Assembly: GCA_027493675.1 (NCBI GenBank)
Contig: JAOSKI010000042.1
Span: 1 to 64,000, forward strand
DNA from: Microthrixaceae bacterium
Lineage (GTDB): Bacteria > Actinomycetota > Acidimicrobiia > Acidimicrobiales > Microtrichaceae
DNA length: 64,000 nt
Reading direction: 5' to 3'
The notes under the pieces are model-generated. The model had not been told where the DNA came from, made no database searches, and was given only the letters and a program-made list of their open reading frames with translations. Each line of letters starts with the position of its first letter. Positions within the stretch are counted from its first letter, which is position 1. Positions 20,341-31,541 of the stretch are shown in pieces. The translations under genes were made by a program, and so were the position numbers.

Positions 20341-21655
20341 CTACCTGGCGGCGGTGAAACCGGCCTCGAGGTCTCCGATGATGTCCTCGACGCTCTCGAG
20401 GCCCACCGAGAGCCGCACCAGACCAGGCTCCACGCCTGTCGCCGCCTGCTCCGCTTCGGTGAGCTGGCTGTGGGTGGTGGACGCAGGGTGCACCACGAGG
20501 CTGCGTGCATCGCCCAGGTTGGCCACGTGTGTGTGCAACTCCAGGGCCTCCACGAACTTCTTGCCGGCCTCGAGACCGCCCCTTGATGATGAACGCCGGC
20601 ACCGAGCTCGCGCCCCTGGGGCAGTAGGTGGCGACACGGTCGTGCCACTTGCTCGACGTGAGCCCCGCGTACTGGACCCGCTCCACCTGGTCGTGCCCTT
20701 CGAGGAACTCGGTGACCGCGGTGGCGTTGGCCACATGGCGCTCCATGCGCAACGACAGCGTCTCGAGGCCCTGCAGCAACATGAAGGCGTTGAACGGGCT
20801 GATGGCCGGGCCGATGTCACGGAGCAGTTGCACCCTGGCCTTGATGATGTAGCTGCCGGCACCGAGCGCGGGCCAGTAGGCCAGGCCGTGATAGCTCTCG
20901 TCGGGTTCGGTGAACATCGGGAACTTGTCGTTGGAGGAGAAGTCGAAGCTCCCACCATCGACGATCAGCCCGGCGATGGTCGTGCCGTGACCACCGATGA
21001 ACTTGGTGCCCGAGTGCACCACGATGTCGGCGCCGTGGCGCAACGGGTTGCACAGGTAGGGGCTGGCGACGGTGTTGTCGATGATGAGCGGAACACCGCT
21101 GTCGTGCGCCACGCCGGCCACCCCGGCGATGTCGAGGATGTTGTTCATCGGGTTGCCGATCGACTCGCCGTAGAACGCCTTGGTGTTCGGCCTGACCGCG
21201 GCCGCCCACTCGTCGAGATCGTCGGGGTCCTCCACGAAGGAGACGTCGATGCCGTACTTGGGCAGCGTGTGGTGGAACAGGTTGTAGGTGCCGCCATAGA
21301 GGGCAGCTGCGCTCACGATGTGGCTGCCGGCCTCGCCGAGGTTCATGATCGCAAGGCTCTCGGCCGCCTGGCCGGACGAGACGAGCAGCGCCCCCGGGAT
21401 GCCCACCGCAGTCTCGGTGGCGCCCTCGAGGCGCGCAACGCGGGCCTCGACGACACCCTGGGTGGGGTTCATGATGCGGGTGTAGATGTTGCCCATTTCC
21501 GACAGGGCGAACAGATCGGCGGCATGCTGGGTGTCGCGGAACTCATAAGCCGTGGTCTGGTAGATCGGCACCGCGCACGCACCGGTGGCAGGATCGGAAA
21601 CCTGGCCGGCGTGGATCTGACGGGTCTCGAAACCCCAGTTGTCGCTCATGATCAT
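20341..21655 (-). CDS. O-acetylhomoserine/O-acetylserine sulfhydrylase (MetY type)
   Basis: PLP enzyme that joins O-acetylhomoserine and sulfide to homocysteine. Starts [18 protein letters not shown], then [44 protein letters not shown], and the PLP lysine in [14 protein letters not shown] near residue 208. C-terminus carries [12 protein letters not shown] and [13 protein letters not shown]. About 438 codons, the size of MetY rather than MetB. One frame change near 20580. An AGAGGA site supports ATG 21655. It has its own promoter with a palindromic spacer. Confidence 0.92.
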
Positions 21656-21700
21656 CGGTTCCTCTGTTGTTGGCTGTGTTGCTCGATGTGCAGAGCACGC

Positions 21701-22826
<1,126 letters not shown>

Positions 22827-22841
22827 TCACTCGTCCCCCCA

Positions 22842-22896
22842 GGCGAACTGAAGGGCGTGGGCCACCTAATCGGTGGCTGAGACCATTCAGTTCGCC
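22842..22896. terminator. Family A hairpin (copy 1), between ilvN and ilvC
   Basis: Outer arms GGCGAACTGAA and TTCAGTTCGCC pair exactly; an inner GGCCACC/GGTGGCT pair surrounds the loop. It lies just 3' of ilvN and before ilvC, so it could lower ilvC expression or protect the upstream mRNA. Related copies at 25512 and 53031. Confidence 0.65.
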
Positions 22897-22934
22897 GGGG
22901 TGGGGGTGTGGTGGCCGCTCGGCCGGTCAGCCGG

Positions 22935-23438
22935 TCAGCCGGTGCCGTGTTCGAGGCGGGGCAGCGCGACGCGGCCCGTGCGTTGCAGGTCGACGATGCC
23001 ATGAGGGCGCAGCAGCGCCTCCAGGTCGTCGAGACGCTGGGGAGTGTCGTCCAGGCTCATCGTCAGCTCGTCGGCTCCCACGTCGATCACGTGCGCCTCG
23101 AACAGCCCCACCAGCTCGAGGATCTCGCTGCGGGATCCGGGAGGTGCCTTCACCGTCAGCAGCATTAGCTCGCGCTCCACCGAGTCACGGGGATCGAGCT
23201 CAGAGATCTTGATGACGTTGATCAGCTTGTTGAGCTGCTTGACGACCTGCTCCAGCGGTGCGGTCTCCACGTCGACCACGATCGTGATGCGACTGAAGTC
23301 CTCGTTGTCGGTGGGCGCCACGGCCAATGAGTAGATGTTGTAGCCACGGCGGGCGAACAGGTTCGCCACCCGGGCCAGGACCCCCGCGCGGTTCTCGACC
23401 AGCACCGACAGCACATGATGACGGATCCCCGGGTTCAC
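22935..23438 (-). CDS. ilvN: Acetolactate synthase regulatory subunit IlvN
   Basis: Small subunit that binds valine and controls IlvB. The N-terminal ACT domain reads HHVLSVLVENRAGVLARVANLFARRGYNIYSLAV; the second half (RELMLLTVKAPPGSRSEILE) is the C-terminal IlvN domain. 167 residues, normal, and free of frame changes. The GTG start overlaps the ilvB stop (GTGA), implying coupling and fixed stoichiometry. Confidence 0.96.
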   Translation of the reverse strand: MNPGIRHHVLSVLVENRAGVLARVANLFARRGYNIYSLAVAPTDNEDFSRITIVVDVETAPLEQVVKQLNKLINVIKISELDPRDSVERELMLLTVKAPPGSRSEILELVGLFEAHVIDVGADELTMSLDDTPQRLDDLEALLRPHGIVDLQRTGRVALPRLEHGTG

Positions 23439-25231
23439 TTGGCACCTCCGCTGTCCGAAGCAGTGGCAGCCTGCCCGACCGGTTTCGACTGGGACGGATC
23501 GACCACGATGTCGTCGTTGGTCTTGCCGGCGGGAACCATCGGGAAGACCTTCTCGGAGGAGTCGGTGCGGAACTCGATCACCACCGGCCGGTCGTTGATC
23601 TCATTGGCCTTTTTCGATCGCGGGGCCCACCTCCTCGGGTGACTCGACACGGATCGCCACGCACCCCATCGCCTCGGCCCACTTCACATAGTCGGGCAGG
23701 TCGGGCGAGAGGTACACCTCGGAGTACCGCTGTTCGTAGAACATCTCCTGCCACTGGCGCACCATGCCGAGGTACGCGTTGTTGAGGATCGCGACCTTCA
23801 CCGGGATGCGCTCGGTGGCCGCCGTGACCAGTTCCTGAGCGGTCATCTGGAAGCACCCGTCACCGTCGATGGCCCCAGACCATGCGGTCCGGTCGACCGA
23901 CCTTGGCACCGATTGCGGCGGGAACGGAGAACCCCATGGTCCCCAACCCGCCGGAGTTGATCCACGTATAGGGATGGCGGAAATGCCAGTACTGGCTGGT
24001 CCACATCTGGTGCTGACCCACCCCCGAGGTGACGATGCAATCCTCGGGCGCACGTTCCCGAAGCTGCTCGAGTACGTACTGCGGCTTGAGCAGCTCCCCG
24101 GGTTCGGACTGCTCGTAGGTGAGCGGGTGGAGCTCCTGCCAGCCTGAGACCTGTGAGCGCCACGGCGAACGATCCGGGAACTCGGCGCCGGCATCGGTCA
24201 GCTTGCGGATCGCCTTGATCAGCTCCTCGATGACCAGCCGGCAGTCACCCACGATCGGCACGTCGGGTTGGCGGACCTTGCCGAGCTCGGCCGGGTCAAC
24301 GTCCACGTGGATGATCTTCGCATCGGGGGCGAAACCGTCCAGCTTCCCGGTGATGCGATCGTCGAAGCGGCTGCCCAGCGCGATGAGCAGGTCGGCACGT
24401 TGCATGGAGGTGACCGCGGTGTAGTTGCCGTGCATCCCGGGCATGCCCAAGGCCAGTTCGTGGTCGTCGGGAAGGCACTGCGTGCCATGAGGGTGGTGAC
24501 CACCGGGATCTCACACAGCTCGGCGAGCTCCAGCAGCGCCTCTGCGCCGCGTGCCTTGAGGATGCCCCTCCCGCGTAGATCACCGGACGCCGTGCCTCCA
24601 GCATCATGGCCGCTGCGTCCTTGATCTTGCGCGGATGGCCCTTGGTCGTCGGCCTGTAGCCGGGCAGGCTCGCAACCACCTCCTCATCGGTGGGCCAGTA
24701 CCACTCGAAGTGCGAGTTGGGGTTGTTGGGGTCGACGATGTCGCTTTGGGATGTCGACCAGGACGGGGCCGGGCCTGCCGGTGGTCGCGATGTGGAACGC
24801 CTGACGGATGACCATGGGGATGTCCGACGCCCTGGTGACGAGCTGGTTGTGCTTGGTGACGCTCCGGGTGATCCCGACGGTGTCGCACTCCTGGAACGCG
24901 TCGGTGCCGATGGCGACCGTGGGAACCTGGCCGGTTATCCCACGACCATCGGGGTCGAATCCATGAAGGCGTTGCACAGAGGAGTCACGATGTTGGTGGC
25001 GGCCGGGCCCGAGGTGACCATCGCGACACCAGGCCGGCCGGTGGACAGCGCGTAGCCCTCGGCCATGTGTCCTGCACCCTGTTCGTGTCGAACCAGCACG
25101 TGGCGGATCGGGCTGTCGAGGATCGGATCGTACACCGGCAGGATCGCCCCGCCGGGCAGCCCAAATATGGTCTCGACACCCTCGAGCTCGAGGGCCTTGA
25201 TGAGTGCTGCACCGCCGTTGGTGGTCGTCAT
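23435..25231 (-). CDS. ilvB: Acetolactate synthase catalytic subunit IlvB
   Basis: ThDP- and FAD-dependent enzyme making acetolactate and acetohydroxybutyrate. N-terminus with the catalytic Glu region [21 protein letters not shown] region [17 protein letters not shown]; ThDP/Mg motif [15 protein letters not shown] through [13 protein letters not shown], where the Trp of the herbicide site is kept. About 599 codons, slightly short of the usual 610-620. Frame changes near 24955, 24750, 24570, 24480, 23870 and 23610. Preceded by a leader peptide and terminator (25354-25462). Confidence 0.94.
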
Positions 25232-25353
25232 GTCGGGTTCCTGTTGTCGGATCGGTTCACGCTTCGTTCACGCTTGATTCGGGTTTCGTGTGGACCTGTC
25301 TACTCTGCTCGCTCCGGCTCGGACACCACCCGGATCCACCTCGGTTGAACCCG

Positions 25354-25381
25354 AAAACCGAAACGACCTCCCGATGGGAGG
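25354..25381 (-). terminator. Attenuator terminator in the ilvB leader
   Basis: Stem CCTCCC-ATC-GGGAGG (25381 down to 25367) is followed by TCGTTTCGGTTTTC, a broken U tract. It is the one hairpin in the window with a U-rich tail. It lies between the Val-rich leader peptide and ilvB, where an attenuator is expected. Confidence 0.6.
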
Positions 25382-25420
25382 CCGTGGGCGCAGCACGCGG
25401 AGAGAAACCGGTGAGACGCC

Positions 25421-25462
25421 TCAGGCGCCTACTACTACCGGGTTCGGTGTTTCTTCTCGCAC
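25421..25462 (-). CDS. ilvBN leader peptide with Val-Val-Val
   Basis: A 13-codon reading frame begins at GTG 25462 and ends at TGA 25421: MREETPNPVVVGA. Three consecutive GTA valine codons sit three codons before the stop, as in branched-chain leader peptides that sense charged tRNA-Val. GTA is a rare valine codon in such GC-rich DNA, which would raise sensitivity to tRNA supply. An AGGG lies just upstream. Downstream, GGCGCC...GGCGTC segments overlapping the stop could form the alternative pairings of a terminator/antiterminator switch. Confidence 0.6.
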   Translation of the reverse strand: MREETPNPVVVGA

Positions 25463-25468
25463 GACCCT

Positions 25469-25498
25469 AGTCTGCCCCAACGCCTCGGCGATTTCCAA
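25469..25498 (-). promoter_or_regulatory. Possible promoter of the ilvB leader
   Basis: TTGGAA (25493-25498) and CAGACT (25469-25474) on the minus strand are 18 bp apart. Transcription would start within a few bases of the leader GTG, making the leader nearly leaderless. The -10 match is poor. Confidence 0.35.
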
Positions 25499-25511
25499 CC
25501 CCCACCCCCAA

Positions 25512-25563
25512 GCGAACTGAAGGGTGTGGACCACCGCATCGGGGGTGAGAGCATTCAGTTCGC
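25512..25563. terminator. Family A hairpin (copy 2), 3' of ilvD
   Basis: Arms GCGAACTGAA (25512-25521) and TTCAGTTCGC (25554-25563) with an imperfect inner stem. Same outer arms as at 22842 and 53031. It separates the ilvD stop from the ilvB promoter. Confidence 0.65.
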
Positions 25564-25585
25564 CGGGGTGGGGGTTGGGTGGCGC

Positions 25586-27365
25586 TCAGCGCTGAGGAGC
25601 GCGGGTGATCGCTCCCACCTCCGCTCCCTGCGCGAGCGCTGCGTACTGGCCAGCACACCCTTGTCGTAGCGAGGGGCAGGGTGCTTCAGGTCGGCGCGAC
25701 GCGCATCGAGAGTGGCCTCGTCCACGAGCAGGTCGATCGTGTGCCCGCGAACGTCGATGCGGATCCGATCGCCCTCCTGGACCAACGCTATGGGCCCACC
25801 GTCGACCGCCTCGGGAGCGACGTGTCCGATGCAGAAGCCGTGTGTTCCGCCGGAGAACCGGCCATCGGTGATCAGCGCCGCGTCACCGCCCCGACCAGCC
25901 CCCTTCATGGCTCCTGTGATGGCCAGCATCTCGCGCATGCCCGGACCGCCCTTGGGGCCCTCGTAGCGGATCACGACCACGTCACCGGAGTTGATACCGC
26001 CGGCCAGCACGACCTCCATGGCCGCCTGCTCACCGTCGAAGACGCGCGCCGGGCCCTCGAAGTGGTCGAAGTCGATGCCGGCCACCTTCACCACCGACCC
26101 GTTGGGGGCCAGCGACCCACTCAGGATGGCGAGTCCGCCGATGTCGTGGATCGGGTTGTCGAAGGTGTGGATCACCTCGCCGTCGGGTGGCGGGGCCTTG
26201 ACCAACGCGATGTTCTCCCCCACGGTGCGGCCGGTGACGGTCACCTCGTCGGCGTGGATCAACCCTTCGGCGGCGAGCATGGCCATCACCACGGGCACTC
26301 CACCGATCCGGTCGATGTCGACCATGTGGTACTTGCCGTGGGGCTTGGTGTCGGCCAGGTGCGGCACCCTGGCGGCCACCTTGTTGAAGTCATCCAGGTG
26401 GAGCTCCACCTCGGCCTCCGCCGCGATCGCCAGCAGGTGCAGCACGGCGTTGGTGCTGCCCCCGAGCGCCATTACCACGGCGATCGCGTTCTCGAGCGAC
26501 CCCCTTGGTGATGATGTCGCGTGGCCTGATCCCCTGGCGCAGCAGGTTGAGCACCGCCACGCCCGAGGGCATGGGAGTAGTCGTCACGACGACGGTCCAC
26601 CGCCGCAGCCGAAGCGGATCCCGGCAGCGACATACCCAGGGCCTCGCCGACCGATGCCATGGTGTTGGCGGTGAACATGCCCGCACAGGCGCCCTCGGTG
26701 GGACAGGCGTTGTGCTCGATGGCGTCCAGCTCCGTGTCGTCGATGTCACCCACGGCGTGAGCACCCACGGCCTCGAACACCGACACGATGTCGAGCGCAC
26801 GACCGTTGTAGTTGCCGGGAAGGATCGATCCCGCGTAGACGAACACCGAGGGCAGGTTGAGCCGGGCCGAGGCCATCAGCATTCCCGGGAGTGACTTGTC
26901 GCAGCCCGCGAAGGTCACCATCGCGTCGAGGCGTTCGGCGTGCATGACGGTCTCCACCGAATCGGCTATCACCTCGCGGCTGACCAGGCTCGCGTGCATA
27001 CCCTCGTGGCCCATGGCGATGCCGTCGGAGACGGCGATCGTGCCGAACTCGATCGGGAACCCGCCCGCCTCACGCACGCCGTCCTTTGCCCGCTTGGCCA
27101 GCCGGTCGAGAGGCATGTTGCAGGGCGTGACCTCGTTCCAGCTCGATGCCACGCCGATCTGGGGCTTCTCCCAATCGTTGTCGGTCATGCCCACCGCCCG
27201 CAGCATCGCCCTTGCCGGAGCCTTGGAGGGGCCGTCGGTCACGTCCCGTGAGTGGATCTTCATGTCGTGGGCCGGCGGGTCCGCGGTGGCCGCGTCGCTT
27301 CGCACACCGGCACCCGACGAAGTGTCGTTGCTCGAGGATCCTTCGTTCTTCGGGAGGTCAGCCAT
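25586..27365 (-). CDS. ilvD: Dihydroxy-acid dehydratase IlvD
   Basis: Third common step in branched-chain amino acid synthesis; Fe-S enzyme. Signatures [32 protein letters not shown] (the Fe-S cysteines), and [15 protein letters not shown] near the C-terminus, with the catalytic region DGRFSGG. About 593 codons, normal. Frame changes near 26585, 26505 and 25645. ATG 27365 opens with a Ser/Asn-rich tail before [13 protein letters not shown]. It lies upstream of the ilvB leader on the same strand but has its own 3' hairpin, so probably a separate unit. Confidence 0.94.
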
Positions 27366-27410
27366 GTCCACAGCGTACGACCGGGGCAACTCCCTGAGCG
27401 ACCCGGGCCA

Positions 27411-27476
27411 CCCCAAGGCGAACTGTCCGGCCTCAACCGCGGAATCCGCGCACCACACCGGACAGTTCGCCTGGGG
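27411..27476. terminator. Family B hairpin (copy 1)
   Basis: Arms GGCGAACTGTCCGG (27417-27430) and CCGGACAGTTCGCC (27458-27471) are exact, extended outward by CCCC/GGGG. The loop holds CCGCGGAATCCGCG, itself a small hairpin. It lies 3' of the small membrane protein at 27528. Its outermost GGCGAACTG is shared with family A. Confidence 0.65.
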
Positions 27477-27527
27477 TGGAGCAGTTCGCCTGGGGGCCTG
27501 GGGGTGGGCCGTTCGCGTGGGGGTGGG

Positions 27528-27944
27528 TCAGTAGTCCTCGGGGTCGATGCGCACACACGCTGTCTTGGGCGTGAGCACGGTCGTCCGCTCGTCCTTCACC
27601 ACGGCGACCACGCACCGCTCGGTGAACCCGGCCCACCAACCCTTGGGTTGGAAGCGGATCACCGCGCTGTCGGCCCGGGCGACCACGTTCACGAAGTCGT
27701 CCGCGTCGGCCACCTCCTTGGCGACGCTCTCAGGTACCTCCCGCCCCGAGTTGAACGCCAGGAAGTCCTTCGGCGAGGCACCCTCCAACACCGAAGCCAC
27801 CTCAGCCGCGCGTTCGTCCACCTGCGACTGCGCGGCGCTGTCGGCGATCAGCTTCGCCGTGACGCCCACCACCACCAGCCCGACGATCACCGCCGCGGTC
27901 GCAACCAGCGTGGTCGAGAACCTGCGATCCCGGCGTGATGGCAT
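27528..27944 (-). CDS. Single-pass membrane protein of unknown function
   Basis: 138 residues, no family recognised. A basic start (MPSRRDRRFSTT) leads into one membrane segment at about residues 12-33. The rest is outside: SQVDERAAEVASVLEG, then VVARADSAVIRFQPKGWWAGF and an end rich in charged residues (CVRIDPEDY). Two cysteines could pair outside the cell. ATG 27944 was chosen over the longer start at 28001 because a GGGGGC stretch precedes it. Divergent from the MATE pump, with an 82-base shared control region. Confidence 0.6.
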   Translation of the reverse strand: MPSRRDRRFSTTLVATAAVIVGLVVVGVTAKLIADSAAQSQVDERAAEVASVLEGASPKDFLAFNSGREVPESVAKEVADADDFVNVVARADSAVIRFQPKGWWAGFTERCVVAVVKDERTTVLTPKTACVRIDPEDY

Positions 27945-28026
27945 CGCCCCCACTTCACCACACCCGCCACGACATGCCGCGTCAAGCGGCTCCGACGGCA
28001 AAGAATCCGTCGGCAGGGTGACCGCG

Positions 28027-29369
28027 ATGCCATTCTCTGGCGTGGCCGACGTCGACCGGAGATCTGCACAGGCGCGGTCGCTCGACCGTCGGATCTGGGC
28101 ACTTCGCGGGCCCAGCAGTGCTAACGCTCGCGTCGGAACCGCTGTATCTGCTGGTGGACACCGCGATCGTCGGGCACATCGGCACCGCGGCCCTCGGCGG
28201 CCTGGCTGTTGGCAGCACCGTGTTGCTCTTCGCCACCGGGATGCTGGTGTTCCTCACCTTCGGCACGGCGGCCACCGTCGCACGCCTACTCGGCGCCGGA
28301 CAGCGGGCGCGACGCCGCCGGGCAGTCCGTGCAGGCCCTGTGGTTGGGTCTCGGCCTCCGGAATCCTGGTCGCAGCAATCCTGTGGCCGTTGACCCCCTG
28401 GCTGCTGGAGCGTTTCGGGGCCGACGCGGCCGTCACCAGGGAGGCGACGACGTTCTTGTACGTGAGCCTCTGGGGACTCCCAGCCGTGACGGTGGCGATG
28501 GCGGGCACCGGCGCCCTGCGTGGGCACCTCGACACGCGCACACCGCTCGTGGTCGCCGTGGGGAGCAACACGCTCAACGTCGTGCTCACGATGTCACTGG
28601 TGTTCGGCCTCGATTTGGGGATCGGCGGCGCCGCGCTGGGCACGGTGCTTGCCAAGGCCGTCTCCGCTGTCGCCTACACCGTCATCGTGGCGCGACGGGC
28701 AGGCCGTGCATCGGTGTCGTTACGACCCGATGGCTCGGGTATCCGGAGCCTCGCGGTGGTGGGTCGCGACATATTCGTGCGCACCGTAGCGCTGCGCGCG
28801 TCGCTCACCATCACCGTGGCCCTCGCTGCCCGCAAGGGCACGACCGCGCTTGGCGCATACCAGGTCGCGTTCCAGGTCTGGACGGCCCTGGCATACGTGC
28901 TCGATGCTCTTGAGGCGGCTGCCCAGTCGCTGATCGCGAAGGCTCTCGGCGCCGCTGACCGTGTGCTGGCCCGCAGCACCGCTCGGCGGATCATCTCTTG
29001 GTCCATCGGAACCGGGCTCCTGCTGGGGACGCTACTGATCGCAGCGGCGCCGGCGGTGGCAGGGGCATTCACCGACGACTCGGCTGTGATCGGCCCGTTG
29101 GTCATGAGCCTCGTATGGGTCGGCGCGTTGCAGCCGCTCAACGGGGCGGCGTTCGCCCTGGACGGGATCCTCGTCGGATCAGGTGACCAGCGGTACCTGG
29201 CCGGGGCCATGGTCGTGTCCTCGGCGTGATGGCCGGCGGGTCGCTGGCGGTTGCGCAGCCGTCGGCGGGCCTGTGGTCGCTGTGGCTCTTGCTCGGGGCC
29301 TTCATGGCCTCGCGGGTCGTCGTATTGGGCCTGCGCTACCGAACCGACCGCTGGATGCACGTCGGATGA
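28027..29369 (+). CDS. MATE-family (DinF-like) efflux transporter
   Basis: Twelve-helix Na+- or H+-driven exporter of cationic compounds. Early motif SEPLYLLVDTAIVGHIGTAALGGLAVG is the MATE family signature; later SNTLNVVLTMSLVFGLDLGIGGAALGTV and PLNGAAFALDGILVGSGD mark the two repeated halves. About 447 codons. ATG 28027 follows GGCAGGGTGACC; GTG 28018 is also possible. Frame changes near 28105, 28310, 28360 and 29220. Substrate not predictable. Confidence 0.88.
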
Positions 29370-29418
29370 TGCCCACCCCTGATGCGATCCGGGAGGACAC
29401 CACGCCGCGACGCGCCCC

Positions 29419-30708
29419 TCAGAAAGCGTGCGTGACATACGGCAGCGGTGACCAGCCGAACATGGCGTCCAGGCGCGCCGCCTCGCCGGGACGTGCCTCG
29501 GTCACCCGACCGACCGAGGCCAACAGGGCGACCGAGCCTCCACCGAGGAGCACCTCGGCCAGCTCCGCCACGCCCATCGTGAGCTGACCGGGACCGTCGT
29601 ATTCGACGACGACACCCGTGGCGCCTCCAGAAGCGACCGACAAGGCGACTGTGAGCGGCTCGCCCGCAGGTCCTCCGTCGGTGAGGGACAGAACGACGTC
29701 CCCGGCGATCCGGTAGCGGCGCATCGACAGAGCCTTCACCGGGTCCACGATGCGCAACCAGAGCTTGTCGTGCTCTCCGCTGACCGACGGCGCCCAGCGG
29801 TCCTCCAACGCGTACAACAGCGGCGAGTCGGTCGTGACCCACGCGTCGACGTGGCGCACCAGGCTCAAGGTGAGCAACGCCTGCCACAGAGCGAGCTCCG
29901 CGGCTGCATCGACCGCGACCAGCTCGTGGACCGTCATGGAGTGCGCCGGGCCCTCGGGTTCCCAGGACTCCTCGATCGAGTACAGCCCATAGGACACCGG
30001 TGCTCCCGTCGGATCGTGGTGCACCATGCAGAAGCGGTCGTCCGCGCCGGGCGTGGCCTCCCATTCGCCGGGCCTGGTGCCCGGGGTGCGACTGGAACCA
30101 CACAACACGTTCGCCCACAGCTCACTGCTGCGCGACACCTCGCCTCCTCGCCGGGCGGCGGCGCGCCCGTAGAGCTCCGGCAACACCCCGAACCACTCCG
30201 TCGGTTCCAGGATCTCGGTGCGGCCCACTGCGATCGACACGTCGTCGCGCATTGCTGCCCGTGCCACAGGTATGCGCACCCGCCGCGACCGCGTGGCCGG
30301 TCCGAAGCCGAACCGTCCGTAGATCGTCGCCTCCGAGGCGTACAGCGCGGCACCGACATGCCCACGGGCGCGGGCGTCGTCGAGCATCCGGACGACGAGG
30401 GCCCGCAGCACACCACGCCCCCCGAAGCCCGGCAGCACCCCGAGGTCACCGACGCCCGACACGGGAACCGACATCGCACCGGGAGTGCTCAGAGCCATGT
30501 CGTAGACCCGTGCGGTGCCGACGGCCCGACCCTCCAGCTCCGCGAGGTACGTGGTGGTGGTCCGCCGCCATTGCAGCGATCGCTCCAACGACTCGATGGC
30601 TGTGGGTGTCCTGGCGAAAGGTAGGCCGAAGGCCGTGAGGTCGATCCTGGCGGCCTCGAGCAGGTCGTCGTCGCACTCCGCGACCCTCACCGACACCGTC
30701 ATGGACAT
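29419..30708 (-). CDS. Eis-family GNAT N-acetyltransferase
   Basis: 429 residues, unbroken. Two fused GNAT folds plus a C-terminal SCP2-like domain, as in mycobacterial Eis: N-terminal VSGVGDLGVLPGFGGRGVLRALVVRMLDDARARG is the acetyl-CoA site; YGRFGFGPATRSRRVRIP and the middle GNAT follow; the last 100 residues (DVVLSLTDGGPAGEPLTVAL) form the SCP2-like part. The C-terminal carboxylate, used as the general base in Eis, follows YVTHAF. Eis proteins acetylate aminoglycosides and other amines; the natural substrate here is unknown. Confidence 0.85.
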   Translation of the reverse strand: MSMTVSVRVAECDDDLLEAARIDLTAFGLPFARTPTAIESLERSLQWRRTTTTYLAELEGRAVGTARVYDMALSTPGAMSVPVSGVGDLGVLPGFGGRGVLRALVVRMLDDARARGHVGAALYASEATIYGRFGFGPATRSRRVRIPVARAAMRDDVSIAVGRTEILEPTEWFGVLPELYGRAAARRGGEVSRSSELWANVLCGSSRTPGTRPGEWEATPGADDRFCMVHHDPTGAPVSYGLYSIEESWEPEGPAHSMTVHELVAVDAAAELALWQALLTLSLVRHVDAWVTTDSPLLYALEDRWAPSVSGEHDKLWLRIVDPVKALSMRRYRIAGDVVLSLTDGGPAGEPLTVALSVASGGATGVVVEYDGPGQLTMGVAELAEVLLGGGSVALLASVGRVTEARPGEAARLDAMFGWSPLPYVTHAF

Positions 30709-30775
30709 CGAGGTTACGCGGCCACCGGGCGCGTGGCCCGCGGGTTCCGGGCCCGACCTCGCTGGGACCGTCGGG

Positions 30776-31327
30776 TCATCCCGGGCGGCAGTTGGCCGTC
30801 ACCCACTTGGCCAACGCGTCGTTTGCCGCCCGGGTGTCCTTGCCTGCGAGGAGCGCGGCAGCCCTGCTCTCGGCGTCAGTGGAACGGATGTTGAGGTCCG
30901 CCAGCCCGCCCCAAACTCCCTGCAAGGTCGACAGCGGCTGATCCAGCTCGGCCGGCGCGATGGTCCTCATGTGACCGAACAGCTTGTCGAGCGAGGCGAA
31001 CAGCGCGCTGAACCCCGACGGGTTGGAGGCCAGCCCAGCCAGGTTGATGTCGGCCGCGGCGATGTCCGCCATCGCCTGACCCGTCAGCAGCGTGCAAAGG
31101 TCGTTCTCAGAGGTGAGCTCCTCGATGCGCCTGATCAGATCGTTGGCGTCCATCGAGCCCGAGAACGGATTGCCGTCGCCTGTCCCACCGTTGCGTGGCG
31201 ATCCGTCAGGGGCCGTGGGAAGTGGACCGCTCTCCTGCTCATCGAGCACGATCTCGGTCGTGCCGCCACTGCAACCTGTCACGACGAGCACGAGCACGGC
31301 GACGACGGCTGGTCCAGTGCGTGTCAC
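30776..31327 (-). CDS. Lipoprotein of unknown function
   Basis: 183 residues. Short signal VVAVLVLVVTGC with a good lipobox ending in Cys-19, so it should be lipid-anchored outside the membrane. A Gly/Pro/Asn-rich linker leads to a helical domain (LIRRIEELTSENDLCTLLTG, then ADLNIRSTDAESRAAALLAG) with two further cysteines, one near the end (TANCRPG). No family recognised. The 214 bases upstream contain an AT-rich patch (GAAAAACCCC) but no gene. Confidence 0.7.
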   Translation of the reverse strand: MTRTGPAVVAVLVLVVTGCSGGTTEIVLDEQESGPLPTAPDGSPRNGGTGDGNPFSGSMDANDLIRRIEELTSENDLCTLLTGQAMADIAAADINLAGLASNPSGFSALFASLDKLFGHMRTIAPAELDQPLSTLQGVWGGLADLNIRSTDAESRAAALLAGKDTRAANDALAKWVTANCRPG

Positions 31328-31541
31328 CCTCCATACGAAAAACCCCTATGGGACAGGTCCTCACCGTTCGGAGCACACCCCGAGTGTACGGGTCGTCTGC
31401 GACATCCAACAGTCGCGCGGGATCATCCACCCACGACATCACAGGCCGGCAGCGCACCATCGTGGCATCCGGTCCCGATCAAGCCCGTCCCGATCCCACC
31501 GCGGGCACTCGACCCGTTCGGGGTTCAACGCCGGTGGGTGG

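Noticed and set aside
25232-25510. T-box leader for ilvB
   Set aside because: No T-box sequence or specifier loop was recognised; the short Val-rich leader frame explains the region better.
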